This document shows, piece after piece, positions 44,361-51,829 of a DNA stretch of 64,000 nt (positions within the stretch are counted from its first letter, which is position 1; each line of letters starts with the position of its first letter). The notes beneath the pieces were generated by a model. The model did no database searches. It was not told where the DNA came from and worked only from the letters and a program-made list of their open reading frames with translations. Source of the stretch: Arthrobacter sp. EM1. Lineage in GTDB: Bacteria; Actinomycetota; Actinomycetes; Actinomycetales; Micrococcaceae. Location: contig NZ_CP124836.1 of the NCBI RefSeq assembly GCF_029964055.1, forward strand, positions 1,426,001 to 1,490,000, given 5' to 3'. The translations under genes and the position numbers were made by a program.

Positions 44361-44612
44361 CAGGAAATCATTTTCCCTTTCCAGCTCCCGCAACCGGGCC
44401 TCCAACGCCTTGTATTTCGCGGGATCAACCGGATCATCCGGCCTGACGCCGGTGCCGGACTCTCCTTCCCGGTGCAGCTGCACCCAGCGCTTCAGGGCGG
44501 TCACGGAAATCCCTAACTCGGGGGCAACTGAGGCGGGCGAACGGCCGGAGGAAATGACAAGATTCACGGCATCGGCCTTGAACTCATCGGAATAGGTAGG
44601 ACGGGAAGACAT
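44322..44612 (-). CDS. IS3-A OrfA (copy 2)
   Basis: 96 residues, same protein as at 9411-9701, intact, start ATG 44612. Confidence 0.9.
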   Translation of the reverse strand: MSSRPTYSDEFKADAVNLVISSGRSPASVAPELGISVTALKRWVQLHREGESGTGVRPDDPVDPAKYKALEARLRELERENDFLKKVSAFFAKEQR

Positions 44613-44816
44613 GGGCACAATCCTTTCAAACTGTGTCTCACATCAGTAGTACACCTCAGTGGCGCGAGTACCGCGATCACCTAGAGTCGGTTGCGGCGTC
44701 CGCCAACCGCGTGAACTCGAACACTGGAACAGGTTTCACACTCTGATGGCGGCCCGATCAGGATCTGTTCTTGTCCAATAGCGGGTGGCGTTAGAACCGA
44801 CTGTCCCGCTGCGGCT

Positions 44817-45419
44817 TCATCGGGATAACGGGAGCATCGTGAGATGTGGGCATGAATCCGTACGCAGTCGCGCGTGGGTCTCGACGTCGAAGCGTTCAGC
44901 GCCGTACGCCAGCTTCTGGCGCTCGATACCTTCGGGGATGAAACCGGCACTGGAGGCGACCTTGCACGATGCGGGATTGTTGACTCGGTGCCCTAGCTCG
45001 AGTCGGAAGAGGCCGTCTTCGAATGCTGCTGCGGCGATCGTTGCGAGGGCTCGAACTGTATAGCCGCGACCGCGGGCTGCAGAGGTGAGCCAGTAGTACA
45101 TCCAGGCAGTTTCGTGGCGCCGGTCAATGGCTGATAGTCCTACATTGCCTACAGCAGCGCCGTCTATCGTTATGGCCCAGTTGCGTCTGGACTCTGTGAA
45201 CGGAAGTTGGGCGCCGATGTAGTCACGCGCCTGGTCTATGGTGGCTGGGTGCGCACTGCCAAATTGAGTCTTTAGGTCCGGGTTCTGCTGGTATGCAGCC
45301 CGTAGCGCGGGTGCGTCCTCAAGCGTCCAGGGGCGAAGTTCGACGGTCAGAGTTCCTATCGTGCCCGACGAAGTACGGCGGCCATGAATTTGCCCGTAAG
45401 CCAGTGAGGGGAAGGGCAA
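44817..45419 (-). CDS. GNAT-family N-acetyltransferase
   Basis: Up to 200 residues. Core from L-T-V-E-L-R-P-W-T-L-E-D-A-P-A-L; acetyl-CoA-binding region S-A-A-R-G-R-G-Y-T-V-R-A-L-A-T; then R-L-E-L-G-H-R-V-N-N-P-A-S-C-K-V-A-S-S-A-G-F. RimJ/RimL-like. The codon equal to the ATG start of the relic at 13190 is CTG here, so the start is probably an upstream ATG (45419) or a non-ATG codon. The C-terminus past residue ~170 is less typical. Substrate unknown. Confidence 0.75.
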   Translation of the reverse strand: MPFPSLAYGQIHGRRTSSGTIGTLTVELRPWTLEDAPALRAAYQQNPDLKTQFGSAHPATIDQARDYIGAQLPFTESRRNWAITIDGAAVGNVGLSAIDRRHETAWMYYWLTSAARGRGYTVRALATIAAAAFEDGLFRLELGHRVNNPASCKVASSAGFIPEGIERQKLAYGAERFDVETHARLRTDSCPHLTMLPLSR

Positions 45420-45470
45420 ACGGGAAATTACGCGCTGCCTGCGGCGCTAGCTAGCCGCCTGCACGTGAAG

Positions 45471-45932
45471 TTAAAAGCAGTCAAGAGACGTCCGGTCACC
45501 CCAAACGGTGACAGGCCGTCTCTGCGCTGTTGCAACTCTGCTGGAACGATGACCCTCTGAGTCATGACAAGGTGAGGGCGCGTAACGAGTCCATCCTGGA
45601 GCGCTCTGCTGCCTTAGCTGTGGGGCGCCACTGACCGGCTCGGTTCCGGTGGGCCCCAGCTCGCTGGAGCAAGCCTTTCGGACTTTTCTCTTTTCTGCGG
45701 TTTCCATGGCAGCCTGTCGAGACCTGGTGACTGCAAGTCCGATAGCGCTTCCTGCTGCGGCCAGAAAGAAGAGCAGCACCAGCAACGGACCGGACATCCC
45801 TGGGAAGAGCGGGTTGCGGCCGGTAAGGAAGATTGACGCCAGTAAGCCCACCATCGAGATGGAAAACATCAGACCTAATGCTCTCTGGATGCGGCTCTGG
45901 CGAGTCGGCAGTGACTTGTTTGAAGTAGTCAT
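45471..45932 (-). CDS. small membrane protein
   Basis: 153 residues from ATG 45932 (M-T-T-S-N-K-S-L-P-T-R-Q-S-R). Two helices (ALGLMFSISMVGLLASIFL and GPLLVLLFFLAAAGSAIGLAV) are followed by a ~80-residue polar tail of low complexity that may be read past a lost stop. Function unknown. Confidence 0.45.
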   Translation of the reverse strand: MTTSNKSLPTRQSRIQRALGLMFSISMVGLLASIFLTGRNPLFPGMSGPLLVLLFFLAAAGSAIGLAVTRSRQAAMETAEKRKVRKACSSELGPTGTEPVSGAPQLRQQSAPGWTRYAPSPCHDSEGHRSSRVATAQRRPVTVWGDRTSLDCF

Positions 45933-46118
45933 GGATTTATTCTATCGTGTTGACTTTTAGCAAAATTGACAAGCTTGTAAATAATGGGGAATTAGAACAA
46001 CAGATTGGTTCTACAACCCCGGCCTTCAAGCCACTGGTACAGATGGCCTCTTTTGAGCTTCAGAATTGGCTGACTTCGCGGCTGACGTGTGTGAGCCAAC
46101 GACCTCGCGTGTCGGGGT

Positions 46119-46721
46119 CTAATCCAGGTCTGTGGTGAGGACGAGTTCAATAGTCTGTGTGAGTAGTGCGAGTTCGGCGTTCTCCTCGAGGTCCGGCCAC
46201 TCCTCTTTGATCTCCAGAAGCTCGTGCAGGAATGACATTCCGGTGACGATGACCGCGAGCAGCACGGCCCGTTCCCGGGGGCGCGAGAGCCCGAGTTCGG
46301 TCATCATGGGCAGCATCATTCGACTGATGAAGATCTCGCGGAGCTGCGCTACAGCCTCGGGTTTCGAACTGGCTGCCCTCATCATTCCGAGGATGTTGCT
46401 GGCCTCGGGCGAGTTGACCGACTCGAGGATGCGGCGACCTATAGCCCGCGCAGCCTCCGCCCGTGGGAGAGTTGCCATGAGCTTTGGTGCAGCGAGAGCT
46501 TCCTCGCTCGGTGCGGGCATCGACGCCGCGAAGAGGTGCTCTTTGCTGGAGAAGAAATAGATCGCAAGACTCGGATCGACTCCCGCGCGCTCGGCGATCA
46601 TCCGCATAGTAGTCCGCTCATACCCGTGCTCGGCGAAGAGAGAGCGCGCGGCTACGAGGATCTGTTGCTTGCTTTCGCTGGTTCCCCTTCGGCGACCTGC
46701 TCGTGCAGTGGTCATTGGCAC
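46119..46721 (-). CDS. TetR-family regulator next to the heliorhodopsin gene
   Basis: 200 residues. HTH: S-K-Q-Q-I-L-V-A-A-R-S-L-F-A-E-H-G-Y-E-R-T-T-M-R-M-I-A-E-R-A-G-V-D-P-S-L with I-Y-F-F-S-S-K-E-H-L-F. The C-terminal domain resembles the TetR_C_33/SACE_7040 type. Divergent from the heliorhodopsin gene with a palindrome between them, so it very likely controls it and itself. ATG 46715 is an alternative start. Confidence 0.85.
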   Translation of the reverse strand: MPMTTARAGRRRGTSESKQQILVAARSLFAEHGYERTTMRMIAERAGVDPSLAIYFFSSKEHLFAASMPAPSEEALAAPKLMATLPRAEAARAIGRRILESVNSPEASNILGMMRAASSKPEAVAQLREIFISRMMLPMMTELGLSRPRERAVLLAVIVTGMSFLHELLEIKEEWPDLEENAELALLTQTIELVLTTDLD

Positions 46722-46776
46722 ATCCCGGCCTAGTCGTGGTCCTTGACATGCAATCGTAGCGATCTCTTGAAATTTT

Positions 46777-46796
46777 AATTCAACGGCCGTTCAATT
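46777..46796. promoter_or_regulatory. candidate TetR operator before the heliorhodopsin gene
   Basis: AATTCAACGG-CCGTTCAATT, a 20-bp palindrome with one mismatched pair, in the shared promoter region between tetR and the heliorhodopsin start. TTGACA at 46743-46748 lies on the plus strand upstream. Confidence 0.6.
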
Positions 46797-46844
46797 AGAG
46801 GGCGCAGCAACAACATCCCTACCAGCGAACCAAGGGGCAACGCC

Positions 46845-47639
46845 GTGACTCAGTCCTTGACATCGCCGTCGATTGCGACGGGCGTGACTCCCGAACGCCT
46901 TCGAGGCTTACGGCGGTGGAACATCGCACTAGCAGTACTGCACCTCGGCCAGGCTGCCGCGCTTCTCTTCCTGACGAACGACTTCGCAATTCCAGTGCTC
47001 GCTTCGTATGTTGATGGTCCTCCCGGAGCAGGAGAGGAGGGAGGCCTCGTAACCTCGACGCTCTTCGAGCTGACCATCGGGTATGTTCTCGTGGCATTCC
47101 TCGCACTGGCTGGCACTGATCACCTGCTGACGGCGACGCTCGGCCGCAAAGTCTATGAGCGTGACCTCCGGCGCGGCATCAACCGGTTCCGGTGGGTCGA
47201 GTACTCGTTGAGCGCGACGCTCATGGTCATCGTGATCGCACTCTACTGGGGCATCGTGACTATCAACGCCCTCTTCGTCGTCGCCGGCGCCAACGTCGCA
47301 ATGATTCTGTTCGGATACCTTCAAGAGCGAATGAACCCCCCGGGCCGAACATCGACCACGATGGTTCCGTTTTGGTTCGGTGCGCTGGTTGGAGTGACTC
47401 CGTGGGTGGCGATGGGCCTTAACATCCCGCTGTACTCCGACGCTCCGGAGTACATCTTCGTCATCTTGGCGATTCAGGGCGTTCTCTTTTTCTGCTTCGG
47501 ACTCACTCAGTGGCTTCAGTACCGGGAAATAGGCCCGTGGGCCAACTATGCGTTCGGTGAGAAAACGTATCTGGTGCTGAGTCTCGCGGCGAAATCCCTG
47601 CTGACGTGGCAGGTCTTCCTGGCCTCTCTCATCGAATGA
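46845..47639 (+). CDS. heliorhodopsin
   Basis: 264 residues from GTG 46845. Seven transmembrane helices. Diagnostic features: R-R-W-N-I-A-L-A-V-L-H-L-G-Q-A in helix 1, F-R-W-V-E-Y-S-L-S-A-T-L-M in helix 3 with Glu119 at the place of the Schiff-base counterion, and L-A-A-K-S-L-L-T-W-Q in helix 7 with the retinal lysine K250. Heliorhodopsins have inverted topology (N-terminus inside) and bind retinal. They show long photocycles without clear ion pumping; roles in light sensing or enzyme regulation are proposed. No retinal synthesis gene (blh, crt) is visible nearby, so retinal must come from elsewhere. The TetR gene is divergent. Confidence 0.9.
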   Translation: MTQSLTSPSIATGVTPERLRGLRRWNIALAVLHLGQAAALLFLTNDFAIPVLASYVDGPPGAGEEGGLVTSTLFELTIGYVLVAFLALAGTDHLLTATLGRKVYERDLRRGINRFRWVEYSLSATLMVIVIALYWGIVTINALFVVAGANVAMILFGYLQERMNPPGRTSTTMVPFWFGALVGVTPWVAMGLNIPLYSDAPEYIFVILAIQGVLFFCFGLTQWLQYREIGPWANYAFGEKTYLVLSLAAKSLLTWQVFLASLIE

Positions 47640-47648
47640 ATAAGTGCC

Positions 47649-48545
47649 CTAACCAAGGATTCGGGCTGAGAGGGATTCCGCCGCTGCGACTACGTGGTCA
47701 AAGTGGTTGTCGGAAATCAGCCAAGGGTTGGGTTCTATTGGCTGGGCATGCCGATTGAATAGTGCGCCTGATCTGTCTTCCAAAGCGGGGTGGACCACGA
47801 GGGGCACCACTTTTTCGGCGTAGGCCTCCGCGCTCTGGAACAGCAGACCTATGAGGGTCTGCTGTGCTCGTAGTTTCAAGGTCGCTTGGCCGAGGACACC
47901 GGCCATGATGTTGGTCTTGATGATGCCGGGATTCATACCGAACACGTTGATGTCCGGAAACCGGGCGGCAGCATGGTGGACCAGAGCCTCGTTGAACACG
48001 ACGGTGTTGCTGTGGGCCGTCTGCCAGCGGTAGTTTCGGGTCAATTGCACGTCCGTGAGGTCCAGCGCGCGTTCGCCGCCGGGAAACCCCCAGACAAAAA
48101 GGCGCGGCTTCTGCCGGGGCGAAGGCCTTCCCCGGCCCAGCCGTGGCGCCAGTTCCTGGGCAACGACCCACCGGCTCATCGCGCTCGTGGCCAGATCTTT
48201 CTCTACGCCTTCCGGTGTCTCTTGGCGGGTCCGTCCCGCAAAGATCCCGTGGGTGAGCAGGACTGCGTCGAAGGTTTCGGCCGGCAAGTCGCGGGCCATC
48301 TGGCGGGAGTTGTTCAAGGACGACAGGTCTGCCGGGATAAATGACCTCTTGGGGTGAGGAGGGTCCTTGAGCGTCCTTCCGACGACGGTGACCTCGGCCC
48401 CTTTGCGCAGCAGGGACTGGGTGATGGCCCGGCCGAGGCCGCCGGTACCGCCGAAGATCACCACGCGAAGACCCTCGTAATCGGTCTGGGCAGAAGACAG
48501 CGTTCCGGGTTTCCAGTCCTGTCGTACCGTTCCGAAGGAAGACAT
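47649..48545 (-). CDS. short-chain dehydrogenase/reductase-like protein
   Basis: 298 residues from ATG 48545, chosen because GGAG lies 6 nt upstream; longer starts exist. Rossmann motif V-V-I-F-G-G-T-G-G-L-G-R-A (G-x-x-G-x-G), then A-D-L-S-S-L, V-L-L-T-H-G-I-F (N-A-G position replaced), and N-P-G-I-I-K-T-N. The usual Y-x-x-x-K is not clearly seen (H-S-N-T-V-V-F-N-E-A-L in that place), so it may be an atypical SDR or nucleotide-sugar-epimerase relative. It ends 9 bases from the heliorhodopsin stop, convergent. Confidence 0.7.
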   Translation of the reverse strand: MSSFGTVRQDWKPGTLSSAQTDYEGLRVVIFGGTGGLGRAITQSLLRKGAEVTVVGRTLKDPPHPKRSFIPADLSSLNNSRQMARDLPAETFDAVLLTHGIFAGRTRQETPEGVEKDLATSAMSRWVVAQELAPRLGRGRPSPRQKPRLFVWGFPGGERALDLTDVQLTRNYRWQTAHSNTVVFNEALVHHAAARFPDINVFGMNPGIIKTNIMAGVLGQATLKLRAQQTLIGLLFQSAEAYAEKVVPLVVHPALEDRSGALFNRHAQPIEPNPWLISDNHFDHVVAAAESLSARILG

Positions 48546-48649
48546 CTGTAACTCCATTCTTGGCCGAAGATTCGGCCTACGCCACCACGTCGAGGCCCAG
48601 CGGGCCGCCGCCGTGCGGGCCGTGGCGGATTGGTTAGGGGGCCCAGGAG

Positions 48650-49099
48650 TTGACGTTAGACGGCTTTGAGCCCAGTGTGGACGGACGGGGAGCACCGCGT
48701 GCTCCAGAATCATTCGCTCAGCTTCTCACGATCGTCCGGTTGAGGATCGGCTTGCGGGCGCTGGTGCGACTAGTGGAACATGGTCCCGCCCGTTTCGAAG
48801 TCGCCGGAACCCCGTCATCGAAGCTGGGGCGCCACCGCAACCATGATGCGGAAAATGATTTCTCATTGGCGGTCCTGCAAAGCCACGGGCAAGCAGGGGA
48901 CAGATCGGTAGAGGTCCCGATCGGACGAATAGAGGGCTCTATTTCCACTTGCTATGTCAGCGACATTGGGACCGTAGATGAGGCGCTGAAAAGAGTTCTT
49001 GAAGAATCCGACCGCAGCGTCTCTCGGTGCGGAGTGGGACACTGCAGAGATTGCATTCGACCTGCGCCTCAGCGCATAACACCTGAAATGGAGTCGTAG
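48650..49099 (+). CDS. doubtful hypothetical protein
   Basis: 149 codons open, with a C-terminal part of fairly normal composition (S-V-E-V-P-I-G-R-I-E-G-S-I-S-T, V-D-E-A-L-K-R-V-L-E-E-S-D-R). No recognisable domain and no good ribosome site. It may be non-coding. Confidence 0.25.
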   Translation: MTLDGFEPSVDGRGAPRAPESFAQLLTIVRLRIGLRALVRLVEHGPARFEVAGTPSSKLGRHRNHDAENDFSLAVLQSHGQAGDRSVEVPIGRIEGSISTCYVSDIGTVDEALKRVLEESDRSVSRCGVGHCRDCIRPAPQRITPEMES

Positions 49100-49181
49100 A
49101 CGACTGACGTAAATTCGCTGGCCCTCGATATGCTGACGTTTTCCGGGCTGATTCGACTCATCCGTCATCCGTCAGCCGCAG

Positions 49182-49736
49182 GTGGCCGAGAACTATGAGG
49201 CACGGGCGAAGTATCTTCTATCCAATCCTGCAGCCGAAGATGTTGAGGAAATCCGTGCATGGGTCCGCCTGACACTCCAGGGAGGTGCTGGTGGACTCGG
49301 CGACAAGTACGTGCAGAAGACGGACGGGTCGGTGGATAGGGCGCTTAACCAGCAGTATCAGGACCTACTGCAGAAGATGACCGACTTCGCACTTGGCGCT
49401 GATGAGTCATGGTCGCTGCTCCAGCAGATGGGGAACACCATGTTCGCCCATGGATACACCTACCTTCGCCTGGTCGAGGTCCCAACTGGCAAGTGGCCCT
49501 GCCTGCGCGGACACACCATGTACGAGGTGATGACCGCGCCTGGCCTGACCCGCCAGGTGAATTCGACTCTTCTGGGTGGTGCCGTGGGCTACGACCCGCG
49601 CGGCACACGACGAGACATGCAGGAGTGCCAGATGACGGCACGCCGCCTTTTCGATGAGGGCCGGACCGATGACTGGGTGCACTTCTCAAGCTCTCAGGTG
49701 ATTCCCGGTGAGACGCTGCGGCGGGCGACTGCGTGA
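49182..49736 (+). CDS. hypothetical cytoplasmic protein
   Basis: 184 residues from GTG 49182 (M-A-E-N-Y-E-A-R-A-K-Y-L-L). Mixed charged sequence without signal or helices of membrane type; contains W-V-R-L-T-L-Q-G-G-A-G-G-L-G-D-K and Y-L-R-L-V-E-V-P-T-G-K-W-P-C-L. Ends R-R-A-T-A. I do not recognise it. The next gene begins 54 bases downstream and may be cotranscribed. Confidence 0.5.
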   Translation: MAENYEARAKYLLSNPAAEDVEEIRAWVRLTLQGGAGGLGDKYVQKTDGSVDRALNQQYQDLLQKMTDFALGADESWSLLQQMGNTMFAHGYTYLRLVEVPTGKWPCLRGHTMYEVMTAPGLTRQVNSTLLGGAVGYDPRGTRRDMQECQMTARRLFDEGRTDDWVHFSSSQVIPGETLRRATA

Positions 49737-49789
49737 AACATGGCGGATAGCGGACTATAGACTCGGCCTGTAGTGATGGGGGACTGACA

Positions 49790-50133
49790 ATGGGCAAGAT
49801 CAAACCGGCCGAATTCTGGCTGGAACTGACTGCACTGTCGGCTTTTTTGTCCTCGTTGCGGTCTTCTTCCAAGGTGTCTTCGCGGGCGGGCTTGTTGTCG
49901 CGGAGGTGTGCGAATTGGGTGCTGGTCAGCCGTACGACCACGAGTACCGCAGCCAAAACGCGCATGAGCAACTCCAGCTGTTCCCGCTGACCACAAAGTG
50001 CAACGCCGAGTACGACCTGGTTCCGCCGTGGACGAACCCGGCATTGGCGATCTTGGACATCCTCACGGTGTCTTTCTTCGGGGCGATGCTCGCTGCCCTA
50101 TTCATCCGGATTCGGGGCAGGGTACGAGGATGA
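49790..50133 (+). pseudogene. small two-helix membrane protein, frameshifted
   Basis: From ATG 49790: M-G-K-I-K-P-A-E-F-W-L-E-L-T-A-L. Near 49832 the coherent sequence moves to another frame: V-G-F-F-V-L-V-A-V-F-F-Q-G-V-F-A (helix 1), a Cys-containing outer part (E-V-C-E-L-G-A-G, T-K-C-N-A-E-Y), and I-L-D-I-L-T-V-S-F-F-G-A-M-L-A (helix 2), ending R-G-R-V-R-G. One missing base explains it. Confidence 0.55.
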
Positions 50134-50253
50134 TTCCCATTCGGACACACAAACGCAGTGCAGACGACTTCTGACATCAGTGCAGGCGACTCCTGAAAAT
50201 CACAAGCGCGTGCGTAGGCGATCGGTTTCGTTTTGGGCTGCTCCGGGGTGTCT

Positions 50254-50308
50254 CGTAACTATCGGTGAATACACCGAATCCATCAGAGGGTTTCGAGACA
50301 TAGTTACG
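50254..50308. repeat. inverted repeat, possible small mobile-element remnant
   Basis: CGTAACTAT (50254-50262) and ATAGTTACG (50300-50308) are perfect inverted repeats, both next to a GAGAC/TCTCG-type sequence; inside is a CGGTG/CACCG hairpin (50264-50277). Confidence 0.35.
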
Positions 50309-50419
50309 GGAATCGCTGGCCGCGGACGAGCCCACACCATTCCGGGAAAATTAGAGCATTGTCGCCTGTGGAATTCGGCGCTCTTGGGCGGTGTTTTGTG
50401 GTCGCTCTTTGTCGCTAGC

Positions 50420-51492
50420 TGTATTAACCACGGAGGTTAGTGACGCGGCTTGCTGGTGGCTGACCCTTGAGTGAGGTGTGGCCTCGGTGATGATTGTAGT
50501 CATGGAGCCAGGCTGGGAAAGCGGCAACACGCTCGGCCTCTGATGCATAGGGCTTGGCGTAGGCCCATTCATCGAGCATGGTGCGGTTGTAGCGCTCTAC
50601 TTTGCCGTTGGTCTGGGGCCGGTAGGGCCGGGTTCGTTTGTGTGTGATGTCCGGGCCCAGGGCGTCTTGGAAGGCGTGGGAGCGGTAGCAGGAGCCGTTG
50701 TCTGTGAGGACGCGCTTCACGGTGATGCCGGCGGCGTTGAGGGCCTGGTTGGCGCGTTCCCAGAAGCCGGCGGCGGTCTCTTTCTTCTCGTCGTCGAGGA
50801 TCTCGGTGTAGGCGAAGCGTGAGTGGTCATCGACGGCGTTGTGCAGGTAGGCGTAGCCGGGGCGCCGGTTCGCCGTGGTCCCTGTCTTGTTTTTCTTGCC
50901 CGCTGCCCGGTCCATGACGCGGTGCCCGCCGCCGTCGGGGATGCGTCCGAGTTTCTTGATGTCGACGTGGATCATGTCCCCGGGCTTCTCGTGCTCGTAG
51001 CGGCGGATCACCCGGCCCGTGGCACGGTCCAGCCAGGACAGTTTCGCCAGCCGGTACCGGGAAAGGATCTTGTGGACGGTTGATGGGTGGAGGCCCAGCA
51101 GATACCCGATCCGGGCCGGCCCCCACCGCCGGTTCACGCGCAGGGCGATGATCCGCCGTTCCCGCCGTTGCGGGGTCCTCGAGGGCGACACAAGGGGCCT
51201 GCTGGAGCGGTCTTCCATCCCGTCCTCGCCGTGTTCGCGGTAACGCTCTGCCCAGCGTGCGGCTGTCGGTACGGAGACCTGGAACCGCTCTGCGGCCCGA
51301 CGCAGCGGCCACCCGTCATCGACTACGCATCTGGCCAGCTGCAGCCGGCCCTTGGGCGCGAGAAAGGCATTAGGGTGGGACATGAAGACCTCCGTTTGTG
51401 GAACTGGACTCTAGACAAGCCCCACTCCACCCGGAGGTCTTCTTTTTGTCACCTATCCACGCCGCCTGTCACCAACCTCCGTGGCTAATACA
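50420..51492 (-). mobile_element. IS481-B (IS481 family)
   Basis: 1073 bp; ends TGTATTAACCACGGAGGTT (50420) and AACCTCCGTGGCTAATACA (51492); 6-bp target duplication GCTAGC (50414-50419, 51493-51498). Confidence 0.95.
50424..51383 (-). CDS. IS481-B transposase
   Basis: 319 residues. HTH (L-R-R-A-A-E-R-F-Q-V-S-V-P-T-A-A-R-W), DDE core: H-V-D-I-K-K-L-G-R-I-P-D-G-G-G, L-T-D-N-G-S-C-Y-R and N-G-K-V-E-R-Y-N-R-T. The stop TAA (50424-50426) lies within the terminal repeat. Intact; clearly different from IS481-A. Confidence 0.95.
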   Translation of the reverse strand: MSHPNAFLAPKGRLQLARCVVDDGWPLRRAAERFQVSVPTAARWAERYREHGEDGMEDRSSRPLVSPSRTPQRRERRIIALRVNRRWGPARIGYLLGLHPSTVHKILSRYRLAKLSWLDRATGRVIRRYEHEKPGDMIHVDIKKLGRIPDGGGHRVMDRAAGKKNKTGTTANRRPGYAYLHNAVDDHSRFAYTEILDDEKKETAAGFWERANQALNAAGITVKRVLTDNGSCYRSHAFQDALGPDITHKRTRPYRPQTNGKVERYNRTMLDEWAYAKPYASEAERVAAFPAWLHDYNHHRGHTSLKGQPPASRVTNLRG

Positions 51493-51727
51493 GCTAGCCA
51501 GTCCCCGAAGTGGCCGTTGAGGTCCGCCCGTGAGTTGAGGTCCAGCTCCGATACGAAGCGCTGCCCGCAGTTTTGAGTCAGGGGACCGGAATGAGTAAGG
51601 GCGCGCAGCGATCGCGATTCCGCGCGACCTCCTCCGACCTACACATGTGACAGTAAATGAAGGATATGTGCGGCGGATGCGCTAGTCGCACCCCTCTGAA
51701 GGACCCTTTAACCGGTTATGGCTTCGT

Positions 51728-51757
51728 CGGCCGAACGAACCAATTGGGGTTCGGCCG
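51728..51757. promoter_or_regulatory. candidate operator of the ROK repressor
   Basis: CGGCCGAAC (51728-51736) and GTTCGGCCG (51749-51757), perfect 9-bp arms with 12 bp between, ~70-100 bp upstream of the repressor start in a 330-bp gap with no gene. Confidence 0.4.
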
Positions 51758-51829
51758 GGATACCTGATTGTAATCTGCTGGCGCTACCCGCCTGTGATAA
51801 TTTTCGGGAAACCCTTGTCAGGAGTTAGT

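Larger units (their letters stand above)
40471..44658 (-). mobile_element. IS3-A copy 2, carrying IS30-A, which carries IS110
   Basis: 4188 bp = 1275 + 1451 + 1462: three elements nested one in another. Ends TGAGGTGT (40471) and ACACCTCA (44658). Flanks are CGTT and GTGG, so there is no target duplication, unlike copy 1. Confidence 0.95.
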
